Origin: an uncultured Faecalibacterium sp. | GTDB taxonomy: Bacteria; Bacillota; Clostridia; Oscillospirales; Ruminococcaceae | Direction of reading: 5' to 3' | Assembly: GCA_904394215.1 (NCBI GenBank) | Contig: CAJFNF010000016.1 | Coordinates: 1 to 58,582, forward strand | DNA: 58,582 nt | Shown here: positions 29,139 to 38,748 of the stretch, piece by piece | Layout of the letters: every line of letters begins with the position of its first letter | Numbering within the stretch: the first letter of the stretch is position 1 | Notes under the pieces: model-generated | Seen by the model: the letters and a program-made list of their open reading frames with translations, nothing else | What the model was told of the DNA's origin: nothing | Databases searched by the model: none | Position numbers and translations under genes: made by a program

Positions 29139-31454
29139 TTAACTCCTTGTCACCTTGAGCACATCCCGGACCTTGTTCAGGCGGGCCACCACCCGGTCCA
29201 GGTGCTCGGTATTGTTGATGCCGATGGTCAGGTTGACGATGCCGTAGCTGTCCACCTGGCGGGCGTTGACGGTATACAGGGGCACCCGCATATCCGACAG
29301 AGCGCTCAGCACGTCTTTCAGCAGGTCGTTGCGGTCCAGGGCCACGATTTCCAGCCCGGCCTTGTAGCTCTCCTTGACGCTGTCGGCCCAGTAGGCCTTG
29401 ACCCACCGGGGGGCGTTGGAGGGGTCCTTCATGCTGGACTGGGCGTTGGCGCAGTTGGCCTTGTGGATCGATACGCCGAAGCCCCGGGTGATGAAGCCCA
29501 CAATGGGGTCCCCGGGCAGGGGGTTGCAGCACTTGGCGAACTTGATGGGGGTGTTGTCGAAGCCCTCCACAATGACGCCGTCGGTGGAGTGGACCTTCCG
29601 CAGGTCCACCTTGGCCAGCTCGGCGGGGGGATTCTCCGCCGCCCGCAGCTTCTGGTATTCCTCCTTGAACTTGGGCAGGCAGTTGGCGATGGTAATGCCG
29701 CCGTAGCCGATGGCCGCATACAGGTCCTCGGCGCTGTTCTGGCGCATCCGGCGGCAGCAGCTGCCCACAAACTCATCCAGCTTGTCGTCGGCGATCAGGA
29801 TATTCTCCCGCCGCAGCTCCTTGGACAGGGCGTCCCGGCCCTGGGTGATGTTCTCGTCCCGCCGCATCTTCTTGAACCAGTTGCGGATCTTGCTCTTGGC
29901 CTCGCTGGTGCGGACGATCTTCAGCCAGTCCCGGCTGGGGCCCTTGTCGGCGGGGCCCAGGATTACCTCGATGATCTCGCCGGTGGCCACCACATGGTCG
30001 ATGGGGACCATCCGGTTGTTGACCTTGCAGCCGATCATCCGGTTGCCCACCGCCGAGTGGATGGCATAGGCAAAGTCGATGCAGGTGGCCCCGGCAGGCA
30101 GGTTGATGACGTCGCCCTTGGGGGTGAAGGCAAAGACTTCCTCGGGCAGCAGGTCGCTCTTCAGGTCGTGGAGCAGGTTGCCCGAATCATCCGACAGGCG
30201 CTGGTTTTCCAGCAGCTGCCGGACCCAGGCCAGCCGGTCGTCCAGCTTGTCGTGGCCCACAATGCCGTCCTTGTACTTCCAGTGGGCCGCCACGCCGTAT
30301 TCGGCCATCTCGTCCATCTGGCGGGTACGGATCTGCACCTCAAAGGGGATCCCCTCGTGGCCGATGACGGTGGTGTGGAGGCTCTGGTAGCCGTTGGGCT
30401 TGGGGGTGGAGATATAGTCCTTGAACCGGTTGGGCAGGGGGTGGTACATGTCGTGGATCAGGCCCAGGGCGCTGTAGCACTCGGTGATGGTGTCCAGGAT
30501 GATCCGGACGGCGTAGACGTCGTAGATCTCCTCAAAGGACTTGTTCTGGACGTACATCTTGCGGTAGATGCCGTAGATGCTCTTGACCCGGCGCTTCATG
30601 GTGGCGCCCTTGATGCCGCTCTCTTCCAGCCGCTTTTCGATCAGGGCCGACACGTTGGCCAGGAATTCCTCCCCCGACCGCTCGTTCAGCAGCTTGCTGA
30701 TCTCCTGGTAGCCCACCGGGTCCAGGTAATGGAGGCTGCGGTCCTCCAGTTCTTCCTTGATGTTCAAAATGCCCAGGCGGTTGGCGATGGGGGCGTAGAC
30801 CTCCATGGTCTCACGGGCCTTGTCCCGGCGCTTCTGCTCGGGCCAGGCGTCGCCGGTGCGCATATTGTGGAGCCGGTCACACAGCTTGATGATCATGACC
30901 CGCACATCCTGGCTCATGGCCAGCAGCATCTTGCGCAGGTTCTCGGCCTGCTGCTCCTCGATGCTGGAAAACTGGATCTTGGTCAGCTTGGTGACGCCGT
31001 CCACCAGCAGGGCCACATCCGCCCCAAAGGCAGCTTTGATCTGGTCCACGGTGGTGGGGGTGTCCTCCACCACGTCGTGGAGCAGGGCCGCGGCGATGCT
31101 CTCGCTGTCCATGCCCAGGTCCAGCACCAGGCGGGCCACCGCCAGGGGATGGCAGATATAGGGCTCGCCGCTGCGGCGCTTGACGTCCTTGTGGGCCTCG
31201 TCGGCCATGTGATAGGCCTTTTCAATCATATCCATGTTGTAGGCCCGGCCGCTGGCCTGGATGGCCTCCAGCAGTTTGTCATAGGTGATGATCTCGGGGC
31301 GGGCCTCCGAGGGGACCACATAGTCCGCCGCCTCTGCGGGGGTGGCAGTGGCCACCACCGTCCCCACCTCATGCACCTGGTGCTGCAGGTGGCTCTTGGC
31401 GGTATAGGAATCCTGCACAGGGGCAGGCGCTGCCGTTGTTTTTCCCTCTGCCAT
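29139..31454 (-). CDS. relA: Bifunctional (p)ppGpp synthetase/hydrolase RelA/SpoT (Rel)
   Basis: 771 residues. A disordered 50-residue N-terminus precedes the HD hydrolase (YICHPL, LLHDVVEDT with His126-Asp127, KLCDRLHNMRT), the synthetase domain (YAVRIILDTITECYSALGLIHDMYHPLPNRFKDYISTPKPNGYQSLHTTVIG), the TGS domain (VFAFTPKGDVINLPAGATCIDFAYAIH), a zinc-finger-like section (KCCNPLPGDPIVGFITRGFGVSIHKANC) and an ACT domain at the end. Both catalytic sites look intact, so it should make and remove the alarmone. ATG 31454 lies 2 bases after the recJ stop, with GGAGGAG inside the recJ end. Confidence 0.97.
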   Translation of the reverse strand: MAEGKTTAAPAPVQDSYTAKSHLQHQVHEVGTVVATATPAEAADYVVPSEARPEIITYDKLLEAIQASGRAYNMDMIEKAYHMADEAHKDVKRRSGEPYICHPLAVARLVLDLGMDSESIAAALLHDVVEDTPTTVDQIKAAFGADVALLVDGVTKLTKIQFSSIEEQQAENLRKMLLAMSQDVRVMIIKLCDRLHNMRTGDAWPEQKRRDKARETMEVYAPIANRLGILNIKEELEDRSLHYLDPVGYQEISKLLNERSGEEFLANVSALIEKRLEESGIKGATMKRRVKSIYGIYRKMYVQNKSFEEIYDVYAVRIILDTITECYSALGLIHDMYHPLPNRFKDYISTPKPNGYQSLHTTVIGHEGIPFEVQIRTRQMDEMAEYGVAAHWKYKDGIVGHDKLDDRLAWVRQLLENQRLSDDSGNLLHDLKSDLLPEEVFAFTPKGDVINLPAGATCIDFAYAIHSAVGNRMIGCKVNNRMVPIDHVVATGEIIEVILGPADKGPSRDWLKIVRTSEAKSKIRNWFKKMRRDENITQGRDALSKELRRENILIADDKLDEFVGSCCRRMRQNSAEDLYAAIGYGGITIANCLPKFKEEYQKLRAAENPPAELAKVDLRKVHSTDGVIVEGFDNTPIKFAKCCNPLPGDPIVGFITRGFGVSIHKANCANAQSSMKDPSNAPRWVKAYWADSVKESYKAGLEIVALDRNDLLKDVLSALSDMRVPLYTVNARQVDSYGIVNLTIGINNTEHLDRVVARLNKVRDVLKVTRS

Positions 31455-31456
31455 AA

Positions 31457-33592
31457 TTACTTCTCCTCCAAACACTTCAGAATCGGCGCGTCGGCCAGGT
31501 TTTTCTTGCCGGCCACCCGCACCAGTTCCAGACAGGCTGCGCCGTCCCTCTCTGCCTGTGCCACCAGGCCCACCTGGCGCAGGGCTTCCACCGCCACCAG
31601 GGTTTTGCCGGTGGAGGCGGTGCCCATCCGGGCGCACAGGGGCTGCAGATCATCGGCGTGCCAGCGCCGGGTTTTCAATTCACGATAGACGGCGGCCACT
31701 TCCTCCCGGGAAGGGCAGACCAGCTGCCGCTCTTCCGGGGAAAGGGAAGCCCCCCGCTTCAAAGCGTCCACCAGGGCGGCCTGCCGGGCCGCGTCGGGCC
31801 CCAGGCCCGCCGGGTGGAGGTCCAGGATCCGGCCCGAAATCTGGGCTCCCCTGGCCCCCTCGTACACCGAGAGGCTGAGGGCTGCGTCCACCGCATCCCC
31901 CATCTGGTAGGGCACCTGCTGGGGCGGCATCCCGAACCAGACGGCGTAGAGGCTGGCGCTGCCCTGATGGAGCCGCAAGCGGCTGTGCTTGCCGTCGGAC
32001 ACCGGGTAAATCCCCTCCACGATGGCCCGTTCCAGCAAAAACACCGGGGCGGGGTTGTCGGCCCCAAAGGGGGCCATCCGCTCCACCGCCCGGACCTCCT
32101 CCACCGTCACCCGGGACAGCCGGAGGGACAGGTCGCACACCAGCGGGGGCGCCTGGATCACCGGGCATTCCCGGGCGGCCCACTCGTTCATCCGGCGGCG
32201 CAGCTCGGGCAGGTTTTCCTCCCGCACCAGCAGGCCGGCGGCCATGGCGTGGCCGCCAAACCGGATCAGCAGGTCAGAGCAGGCGGTGATGCAGGCGTGG
32301 AGGTTGAACCCCGGCACGCTGCGGCCGCTGCCCTTGGCCTCGCCGTTTTCGGCGATGGACACCACCATCACCGGCCGGCCGAATTTTTCCACCAGCCGGG
32401 AGGCCACAATCCCGATGACCCCCTGGTGCCAGCCGGCCCCCCACAGCAGCATCACCCGGTCCTGGGTGCGCTGGGGCTCGGCGGCCAGCATCTCTTCCAC
32501 CGCCTTTTCGATCTTCTGCTCGGTCTCCTGGCGCTGGGCGTTGATTTCATTCAGATGGCGGGCCAGGCAGCACGCCCGGTCCGGGTCCTCGCAGAGGACC
32601 AGCTGCAGGGCCGAGGCGGCGCTGTCCATCCGGCCGGCGGCGTTGAGCCGGGGTGCGATCCCAAAGCTGACGTTGTCGGCGGTGACCGTCTTGCCCGCCA
32701 GCCCCACCTCCTTCAGCAGGGCGGCCAGCCCCGGCCGCTGGGTGTTCTGCAAAATCTGCAGCCCCGCCTTGACGATGGTGCGGTTCTCCCCGGTGAGGGG
32801 CATTACGTCGGCCACCGTGCCGATGGCCGCCAGGTCGCTGCAAAATTCCAGCAGCTCCTCGGGCATGCAGTCCTCCAGGGCGGCGCACAGCTTGAAGGCC
32901 ACCCCGGCGCCGCACAGCTCCTTGAAGGGGCTGTGGTCGTCCTGCCGCCGGGGGTCCACCACCGCCACTGCGGTGGGCAGGGTGCTGGGGGGCAGATGGT
33001 GGTCGGTGATCACCAGGTCAATCCCCAGGGAGGCCGCATAGGCCGCCTCTTCCACCGCCGAGATGCCGTTGTCCACCGTCACAATCAGGGTATAGCCCTT
33101 TTCGTGGATCCGGTCGATGGCCCGGCGGGACAGGCCGTAGCCGTCCCCTTCCCGGCTGGGCAGCATGCACTTGACATTGCCCCCCAGCCCCTTCAGCTGC
33201 TCATACAGCAGGGAGGTGGCGGTGACGCCGTCCACGTCGTAGTCCCCGTAAATCACAATGGTCTCGCCGGTTTCCAGGGCTTTGTGGATCCGGGCGCAGG
33301 CCTTGTCCATATCCTTCATCAGCATGGGGTCACTGATGCTGTCCTCCCCTGCCAGGAAGGACAGGGCTTCTTCCGGCTCGGTAAACCCCCGGGCGGCCAG
33401 CAGCCCCGCCAGCAGGCTGGCTTCCTTCTGCTGCTGGGCCATGACGGCGGCCACCTTGGCGTCGTCCCACTCTTCCCCATTATAGGCAGCTTCCTGCTCC
33501 AGCTGTTCGGTCCGCTCCTCGGCGATGGCCTCCTGCAGGCCGGCCACCGCCTCCCGGTCCAGGGGACGGAGCTCCCACGGGCGGCCGGTCAT
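31457..33592 (-). CDS. recJ: Single-stranded-DNA exonuclease RecJ
   Basis: 711 residues. DHH-family nuclease motifs: YGDYDVDG (115-122), VDNG (173-176), TDHH (196-199), then GAGVAFKL and the DHHA1 region with GGHAMAAG, followed by an OB-fold (about 480-580) and a Bacillus-type C-terminal extension. RecJ degrades 5' single-stranded ends in recombination and mismatch repair. The start overlaps the xpaC stop by 4 bases (ATGA) and the stop lies 2 bases before relA; recJ-relA-dtd is a common Firmicute order. Confidence 0.95.
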   Translation of the reverse strand: MTGRPWELRPLDREAVAGLQEAIAEERTEQLEQEAAYNGEEWDDAKVAAVMAQQQKEASLLAGLLAARGFTEPEEALSFLAGEDSISDPMLMKDMDKACARIHKALETGETIVIYGDYDVDGVTATSLLYEQLKGLGGNVKCMLPSREGDGYGLSRRAIDRIHEKGYTLIVTVDNGISAVEEAAYAASLGIDLVITDHHLPPSTLPTAVAVVDPRRQDDHSPFKELCGAGVAFKLCAALEDCMPEELLEFCSDLAAIGTVADVMPLTGENRTIVKAGLQILQNTQRPGLAALLKEVGLAGKTVTADNVSFGIAPRLNAAGRMDSAASALQLVLCEDPDRACCLARHLNEINAQRQETEQKIEKAVEEMLAAEPQRTQDRVMLLWGAGWHQGVIGIVASRLVEKFGRPVMVVSIAENGEAKGSGRSVPGFNLHACITACSDLLIRFGGHAMAAGLLVREENLPELRRRMNEWAARECPVIQAPPLVCDLSLRLSRVTVEEVRAVERMAPFGADNPAPVFLLERAIVEGIYPVSDGKHSRLRLHQGSASLYAVWFGMPPQQVPYQMGDAVDAALSLSVYEGARGAQISGRILDLHPAGLGPDAARQAALVDALKRGASLSPEERQLVCPSREEVAAVYRELKTRRWHADDLQPLCARMGTASTGKTLVAVEALRQVGLVAQAERDGAACLELVRVAGKKNLADAPILKCLEEK

Positions 33593-34908
33593 TGCAGGCC
33601 CTCCCCGGTGAGGCCGTCGCTGGCCAGCATCCCTTCCAGCGCCGCGATCTCGCTGGACACATCCAGGGCCGCGTCGGACAGCAGGGTATCATAGAGGTTC
33701 TCATACGCCGTGTTCAAAGTGTGCAGGATCCCGCCGATGTCCCGGCGGATGGCTTCGGCGTTGTCCCCCTTCTGGCCCTGGACGTCGTTGTAGGTGTGGA
33801 GCAGCTTCAGGGTGGTGGGGATATAGTATTCCGCAAACCGCCGGGCCTTGGGTGCGCTTTCGGGGTGGCTTTCCAGCCAGGCGCAGATGGACTCGGTGGT
33901 CTGCTGCATTTTTTCCAGTTCTTCGGCGGCGGCAGGGTCCTCCATCAGCTTCTGCTCCTGGGCCAGCACTTGGGCGAACCGCCGGGCAGTGTCCAGATGG
34001 ATGGGTTTTGCCGCTCCCTGTTCCTCCGCCCTGGGTTCAGGGGCGGGCTGGGGCTGGGGGGCGTCGGGGATGTTGTGGGCCGCCCGGAAATCGGCTGCGC
34101 TGAGGAACAGGCAGTCCTCCCGCTCGTCCATCCAGCCGGCCAGCCAGCCTTTCTCCATCATCTCCTGCAGCCGCTTGCGGAGCTTTTTCTTGCGGATCTG
34201 CAGCAGCCCCGCCAGGTCGTCCAGGTAGATCCCCTGGGAGACATCCATGGCGGCGCAGGCGTCGGCGCAGCGGTTGAGCAGTTTGGAGGCTTCCAGCCGG
34301 TCGCCTCCCACCACCATCCCCACGATGGAACCGATCCAGATCCCCGTCAGGCCCAGGCCGGTGATCAGCAGGGCATTGAAGCCCGCGGTGCCTTCCATCA
34401 CGGCCTCTGTGCCGATGAAGCAGGCCATCGACCCCAGGAAGCCGCCGAACACCAGCACCCCGAAGCAGATCATCATGGCCAGGCCCAGCGCAAACTGTTT
34501 GGCAGCACTGCGGCGGAGGGGTTTGCTGTAGTCCTCCTCCGGCACCGGCCGGGCCTGGGCCCGGCTTTCGCCCCGGGCGGGGCCGCCGAAGTCTGCCGCG
34601 TAGTCATAGGGCCCGGGGCCGTCGCTGCGGCGGGCTTCCCGCCGGCGGCGGCGCTCCTCCCGGCGCTGGCTGCGCTCTGAGCCAAAGGCCTCCCGGAAGG
34701 CGTCGTCCACCTCCCCTACCACGCTGTTCATCAGCTGGGTGAAGCTGCGGCCCACCTGGGCAGCCTGGCGGCCGATCTCATCGCCGTAGCCGTCAAAGCC
34801 GCTGCGGAAGGCGTCCGAAACGGTGACCCCCAGATCCCGCAGCTGCTGTTCCAGCTCCTGCTGGACCGCTTCCTCCTGCTGTTTTTTTGTCCGTTCCTTG
34901 TGGTCCAT
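33589..34908 (-). CDS. XpaC-like membrane-associated protein (5-bromo-4-chloroindolyl phosphate hydrolysis family)
   Basis: 439 residues. Basic coiled N-terminus (to about 130, very Arg/Glu-rich), two membrane segments (about 145-170 and 180-205), then a helical cytoplasmic part with a basic RKKKLRKRLQEMMEKGWL stretch and a C-terminal XpaC-like helical domain (IHLDTARRFAQVL... YYIPTTLKLLHTYNDVQGQ). XpaC proteins are often near TelA-type genes; biochemical role is unclear despite the family name. ATG 34908 has a GAGGGAAG site; it lies 10 bases after the FAD gene. Confidence 0.82.
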   Translation of the reverse strand: MDHKERTKKQQEEAVQQELEQQLRDLGVTVSDAFRSGFDGYGDEIGRQAAQVGRSFTQLMNSVVGEVDDAFREAFGSERSQRREERRRRREARRSDGPGPYDYAADFGGPARGESRAQARPVPEEDYSKPLRRSAAKQFALGLAMMICFGVLVFGGFLGSMACFIGTEAVMEGTAGFNALLITGLGLTGIWIGSIVGMVVGGDRLEASKLLNRCADACAAMDVSQGIYLDDLAGLLQIRKKKLRKRLQEMMEKGWLAGWMDEREDCLFLSAADFRAAHNIPDAPQPQPAPEPRAEEQGAAKPIHLDTARRFAQVLAQEQKLMEDPAAAEELEKMQQTTESICAWLESHPESAPKARRFAEYYIPTTLKLLHTYNDVQGQKGDNAEAIRRDIGGILHTLNTAYENLYDTLLSDAALDVSSEIAALEGMLASDGLTGEGLQ

Positions 34909-34918
34909 GATTCTTCCC

Positions 34919-36514
34919 TCAATCTCCCGCCGGGTGATAACGGCCCACAATGGCCGCTGCAACCCGCAAGCCATCCACGGCGGCGCTCATGATGCCGCCG
35001 GCATATCCTGCCCCTTCGCCGCAGGGGTACAGCCCTGCCAGCTGGGTGCATGCATAGTCTTCCCCCCGCACCAGCCGCACCGGGCTGGAAGTCCGGGTTT
35101 CCAGCCCCGTCAAAATGGCCTCGGGGGCGGTGTAACCCGCCAGCTTGCGGTCAAAGGCCCGCAGGCCCGCCCGCAGCGCTTCGGCCAGCTCGCCGGGCAG
35201 CAGGCTGCCCAGGTCTGCCGGCACCACCCCACGGTTGTAGGTGGGCTGGACCCGGGTGATCTTCAGTTCCCCCCGGCCCTCCAAAAAGCTGACAATGTTT
35301 TCCGCCGGGGCCGCATAGGGGCCGCCGGCCCGTCCGGCGGCGTAGGCCCGGGCTTCCAGTTCCCGTTGGAAGGCGATGGCCTTCCGGGGATCGTCCCCGA
35401 AGTCGGCGGGGCCCACCCCCGCCACCACCGCCGCGTTGGCGTTGCGGCCGTCCCGGGCGTGGTAGCTCATGCCGTTGGTGACCACCCGGCCTTCCTCGCT
35501 GGCCGCCGCCACCACCTGGCCCCCGGGGCACATGCAGAAGGTGTACACCCCCCGGCCGTTCACATGGTGGGACAGCTGGTACTCCCCCCGGGGCAGGGCC
35601 GGATGGCCGGCGGCATCGTGGTAGAGGCTCTTCTCGATTTCACTCTGGAGGTGTTCCGCCCGGAACCCCACGCTGAAGGGCTTGCACTGGAGCACCAGGC
35701 CCCCCTCCATCAGGGATTCAAAGGTATCCCGGGCCGAATGGCCCACCGCCAGCACCAGCGCCTGGCAGGGGATCTCCCCAGCGGTGGTCCTGACCCCGGT
35801 CAGGACACCGTCTTGGGTGCGCAGGCCGGTGAGGGCGGTGTTGAACCGCACCTCGCCCCCCAGGGCCTGGATCTCCTTCCGGATGGAGGTGATGACCCCC
35901 CGCAGCAGGTCGGTGCCCACGTGGGGTTTCTGCTTCCAGGCGATTTCCGCCGGGGCCCCGTGGGCCAGGAACACCCTCGTCACGTAGTCGCACAGGGGGT
36001 CACCGATGCGGGTGGTGAGCTTGCCGTCCGAGAAGGTGCCGGCGCCCCCCTCCCCAAACTGAATATTGGCATTTTCGTCCAGCTCACCGGTGGCGGAAAA
36101 ATGTTCCACCGCCTTGACCCGCTCTTCCAGGGCGGGGCCCCGCTCCAGCACGATGGGGGCAAAGCCCTGCTGGGCCAGGGCCAGGGCGGCGAACAGCCCC
36201 GCAGGCCCCAGGCCGCAGACCACCGGCCGGTCCCGGAGCACCTCGGGCCCCGGGGTCAGCACAAAGTCTGCTTCCCTGTGGAAAGCAACGCAGGGCAAGG
36301 CCCCTGCATAGGCAGGTTCCTCACCCTCATCTTTGAGCGTTACTGCTATGGTATAGACCAGTTTGGGCCGGCCGTGGCGGGCGTCCACCGACAGGCGGGC
36401 CACCCCCATCTGCCGGACTTTGTGCCGGGGCAGCCCCAGAAGGGCCAGCGCCCTGGCCTGGGCCTGCTCCTCCCCGGCGGAGAGGGGCAGGCGGATATCT
36501 CTGACCAGTATCAT
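34919..36514 (-). CDS. FAD-dependent oxidoreductase, COG2509 type
   Basis: 531 residues. A 95-residue N-terminal domain precedes the dinucleotide-binding GLGPAGLFAAL and VLERG pair, FGEGGAGTFSDGKLTTRI, a middle substrate-like domain, and a closing GLYPCGEGAGYAGGIMSAAVDGL. These are the hallmarks of the uncharacterised FAD-dependent dehydrogenase family COG2509. Reaction unknown. Start ATG 36514 has only a weak ribosome-binding site. Thirty bases separate it from the cdaR gene, so it is probably part of the same transcript. Confidence 0.88.
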   Translation of the reverse strand: MILVRDIRLPLSAGEEQAQARALALLGLPRHKVRQMGVARLSVDARHGRPKLVYTIAVTLKDEGEEPAYAGALPCVAFHREADFVLTPGPEVLRDRPVVCGLGPAGLFAALALAQQGFAPIVLERGPALEERVKAVEHFSATGELDENANIQFGEGGAGTFSDGKLTTRIGDPLCDYVTRVFLAHGAPAEIAWKQKPHVGTDLLRGVITSIRKEIQALGGEVRFNTALTGLRTQDGVLTGVRTTAGEIPCQALVLAVGHSARDTFESLMEGGLVLQCKPFSVGFRAEHLQSEIEKSLYHDAAGHPALPRGEYQLSHHVNGRGVYTFCMCPGGQVVAAASEEGRVVTNGMSYHARDGRNANAAVVAGVGPADFGDDPRKAIAFQRELEARAYAAGRAGGPYAAPAENIVSFLEGRGELKITRVQPTYNRGVVPADLGSLLPGELAEALRAGLRAFDRKLAGYTAPEAILTGLETRTSSPVRLVRGEDYACTQLAGLYPCGEGAGYAGGIMSAAVDGLRVAAAIVGRYHPAGD

Positions 36515-36544
36515 CTGTTGTTCGTTCCGTTTCTCTCAGTATGG

Positions 36545-37843
36545 TTAGTTGCTCTGAATCCGGCACTGGACCGTATAGCTGCCCAGGGCAAAGACCCGGC
36601 CGTCCGCCGGGACGTAGATGCTGCAGGCAATGTTCTGCTGGCCCAGGGACACCGCGAAGTCGTCGGCGTCAATCCGGGCCACCACCTGGTCGGCGGTGAG
36701 GCCCGCCAGCACCGAAGTGGGCCCGCAGAGGGTCACGTTCAGCAGCCGGTCGCTCTCCACCGTCAGCTGGTAGGTGGAGGGCAGGTTCACCACTTCCACG
36801 TTCTCAGCGGGGATGTTCAGGGTCTTGGTGGTCATGTTGCTGCAGTTGAAGCTGACGGTAACGTTGTCCACATTGTCCAGGGACACAATCCCCGAAGGCA
36901 GGGTGATGGGCATCTCGTAGACCTTGTCCAGGGCGAAGGTGGACAGGTCGATGGTACCCACCGCCAGCTCGCTGAGGTTGTCCACCGTGTTGGCAGGGCC
37001 CGCCACCCGCAGCTCGGTCTGGCTCAGGGAGTAGATCAGCACCGAGTCGTCAAAGTTGGGCGGTGTATTTACAAAGCGTACATTGATGGGTAGTTTTGCC
37101 ATCTTGTAGACAGTCAAGGTGACTTCCACCGAGGAGTGGTCGGCGGTGACGTAGTCAAAGGTCAGCTCGTGGCCGCTCTCGTTGTAGAACCGCAGGCTGG
37201 TATTGATTGTGACGCTGTCGCTCAGGGGGTCGCTGTAGCTGACCTCGGCGGTGCAGCTGGCCACATCGGCCAGCTCGCTGGAGGGGCCCGAGAGGGTCAC
37301 CGTCTCACTGGAAGCGGCAGTGCTGTAGAGGATATAGCCGTCCTCGATGGTGAGGTACCGGGTGTTCACCTGGATGGGGAGGGTCTTTTCCTCCACCACG
37401 TCAAACACCACGCTGACGGTGCTGTCGGCGTTGGCGATGGACACCGAGATGTTCCCCGCCACCGCGCTGTTGATGCACCGGACCCGCAGCTGCAGGGTCT
37501 TGGTGCCGCTGGACCGCACCGAGGAGCTGTCAGGATAGACCACAAAGTCCTCCTGGGTCAAATCGCCGATGGTGTAGCCGTCCCCCGAGATGGTCAGGTC
37601 CACCGTCCGTTCAGGGGCCTGGACAATGCTGAGGCCCCGGGAGGTAAAGACGCTGGAGTCGTAGCTGTAATCCACCGGCACGCCCCGCATCACGATGGTG
37701 GTGCCGGGCTGCACCACGGTGGTCACCACCACCCACATCAGCACGGCCAGCAGGAAGGCCATGACCAGCCGGACCCGGCGGTCCTCCAGGATGGATCGCC
37801 CCTGCAGCCCCTCCAGGCGGAATGGTTTCTTGATAGGGCTCAT
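36545..37843 (-). CDS. cdaR: YbbR-domain regulator of diadenylate cyclase (CdaR-like)
   Basis: 432 residues: one N-terminal membrane segment (about 24-42) followed by about four extracellular YbbR beta-domains. CdaR is the membrane partner that tunes CdaA. Its start overlaps the cdaA stop by 4 bases (ATGA), with GGAGGG inside cdaA. In many Firmicutes the third gene is glmM; here a FAD gene follows instead and no glmM is in the window. Confidence 0.92.
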   Translation of the reverse strand: MSPIKKPFRLEGLQGRSILEDRRVRLVMAFLLAVLMWVVVTTVVQPGTTIVMRGVPVDYSYDSSVFTSRGLSIVQAPERTVDLTISGDGYTIGDLTQEDFVVYPDSSSVRSSGTKTLQLRVRCINSAVAGNISVSIANADSTVSVVFDVVEEKTLPIQVNTRYLTIEDGYILYSTAASSETVTLSGPSSELADVASCTAEVSYSDPLSDSVTINTSLRFYNESGHELTFDYVTADHSSVEVTLTVYKMAKLPINVRFVNTPPNFDDSVLIYSLSQTELRVAGPANTVDNLSELAVGTIDLSTFALDKVYEMPITLPSGIVSLDNVDNVTVSFNCSNMTTKTLNIPAENVEVVNLPSTYQLTVESDRLLNVTLCGPTSVLAGLTADQVVARIDADDFAVSLGQQNIACSIYVPADGRVFALGSYTVQCRIQSN

Positions 37844-38733
37844 TTGTTTTCGCCCTCCTTCTTTCTCCAATCCATCAGGGACAGCACCTGTCCCTTGAAG
37901 GTATCGAACCCCTTGGATTTGTCGGCGGCGGTCTCCTTGGGGATCATCTCGTCCACCAGCCGGGTATAGAGGGTCTGGCGGTCAAAGTGCCGGATCAGCA
38001 CGCCGTTTTTGGCCATCGAGATGATGCCGGTCTCCTCGCTGACCACAATGGCGATGGCGTCGGAGTTTTCGGCGATGCCCAGGCAGGCCCGATGGCGGGT
38101 GCCCATGTCTTTGCCCAGGTCCAGGTTGTTGGACAGGGGCAGCACACAGCCCGCCGCCTTGATGCGGCCGTCCTCGATGATGGCGGCGCCGTCGTGGAGG
38201 GGGGTGCCCTCGTAGAAGATGGTGCCCAGGACTTCGGGGTTGACCTCGCAGTCCACCGGGGTGCCGGTGCGCTCGATCTCAGACAGGTCGGTGCGGCGCT
38301 CCAGCACAATCAGGGCGCCGGTCTTGGTCTCGGAAAACCGCTCGACGGCGTCGCAGATGGCGATGATGGCGCTGCGCCAGCTGCCCCGGGTGGCGGGGTC
38401 CACATGGCGGACCCGGAAAAATTTCAAGAACCACTGGTCGGTCTGGCCCATCCGTTCCAGCGCGCGCCGGATCTCGGGCTGAAAGACCACCACCAGGGTC
38501 AGCAGACCGACCTGGAGCAGGGAGTCCATGATCCAGGTGACGGTGCGCATGTTGGCGCTGCTGGCAATCACGTAGATCAGGCCCACCACCAGGGCGCCCC
38601 TGGCCAGCTGCCCCGCCCGGGTGCGGCTGACGATCCCCAGGATCTGATAGATCACAAAGGTGACGATCAGCACATCCAGCAGGTCGGCCAGGTTAAAGGT
38701 TTGGAAATTGGCAATGATGGCACTCCAGTTCAT
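37840..38733 (-). CDS. cdaA: Diadenylate cyclase CdaA
   Basis: 297 residues: three membrane helices (about 15-35, 43-60, 66-84) and a DAC domain with the D-G-A motif (181-183, PLHDGAAII) and R-H-R motif (213-215, GTRHRACLG). It makes the essential messenger c-di-AMP from two ATP. AGGAGTG precedes ATG 38733. It lies 15 bases after ispDF and overlaps cdaR. Confidence 0.96.
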   Translation of the reverse strand: MNWSAIIANFQTFNLADLLDVLIVTFVIYQILGIVSRTRAGQLARGALVVGLIYVIASSANMRTVTWIMDSLLQVGLLTLVVVFQPEIRRALERMGQTDQWFLKFFRVRHVDPATRGSWRSAIIAICDAVERFSETKTGALIVLERRTDLSEIERTGTPVDCEVNPEVLGTIFYEGTPLHDGAAIIEDGRIKAAGCVLPLSNNLDLGKDMGTRHRACLGIAENSDAIAIVVSEETGIISMAKNGVLIRHFDRQTLYTRLVDEMIPKETAADKSKGFDTFKGQVLSLMDWRKKEGENK

Positions 38734-38748
38734 TGGTTATCACTCCTG

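Noticed and set aside
28761-31688. Long plus-strand open frame (about 975 codons) opposite dtd and relA
   Set aside because: Antisense to two certain genes; its His/Gln/Val/Gly/Leu-rich translation is the usual shadow of GC-rich coding DNA and resembles no protein.
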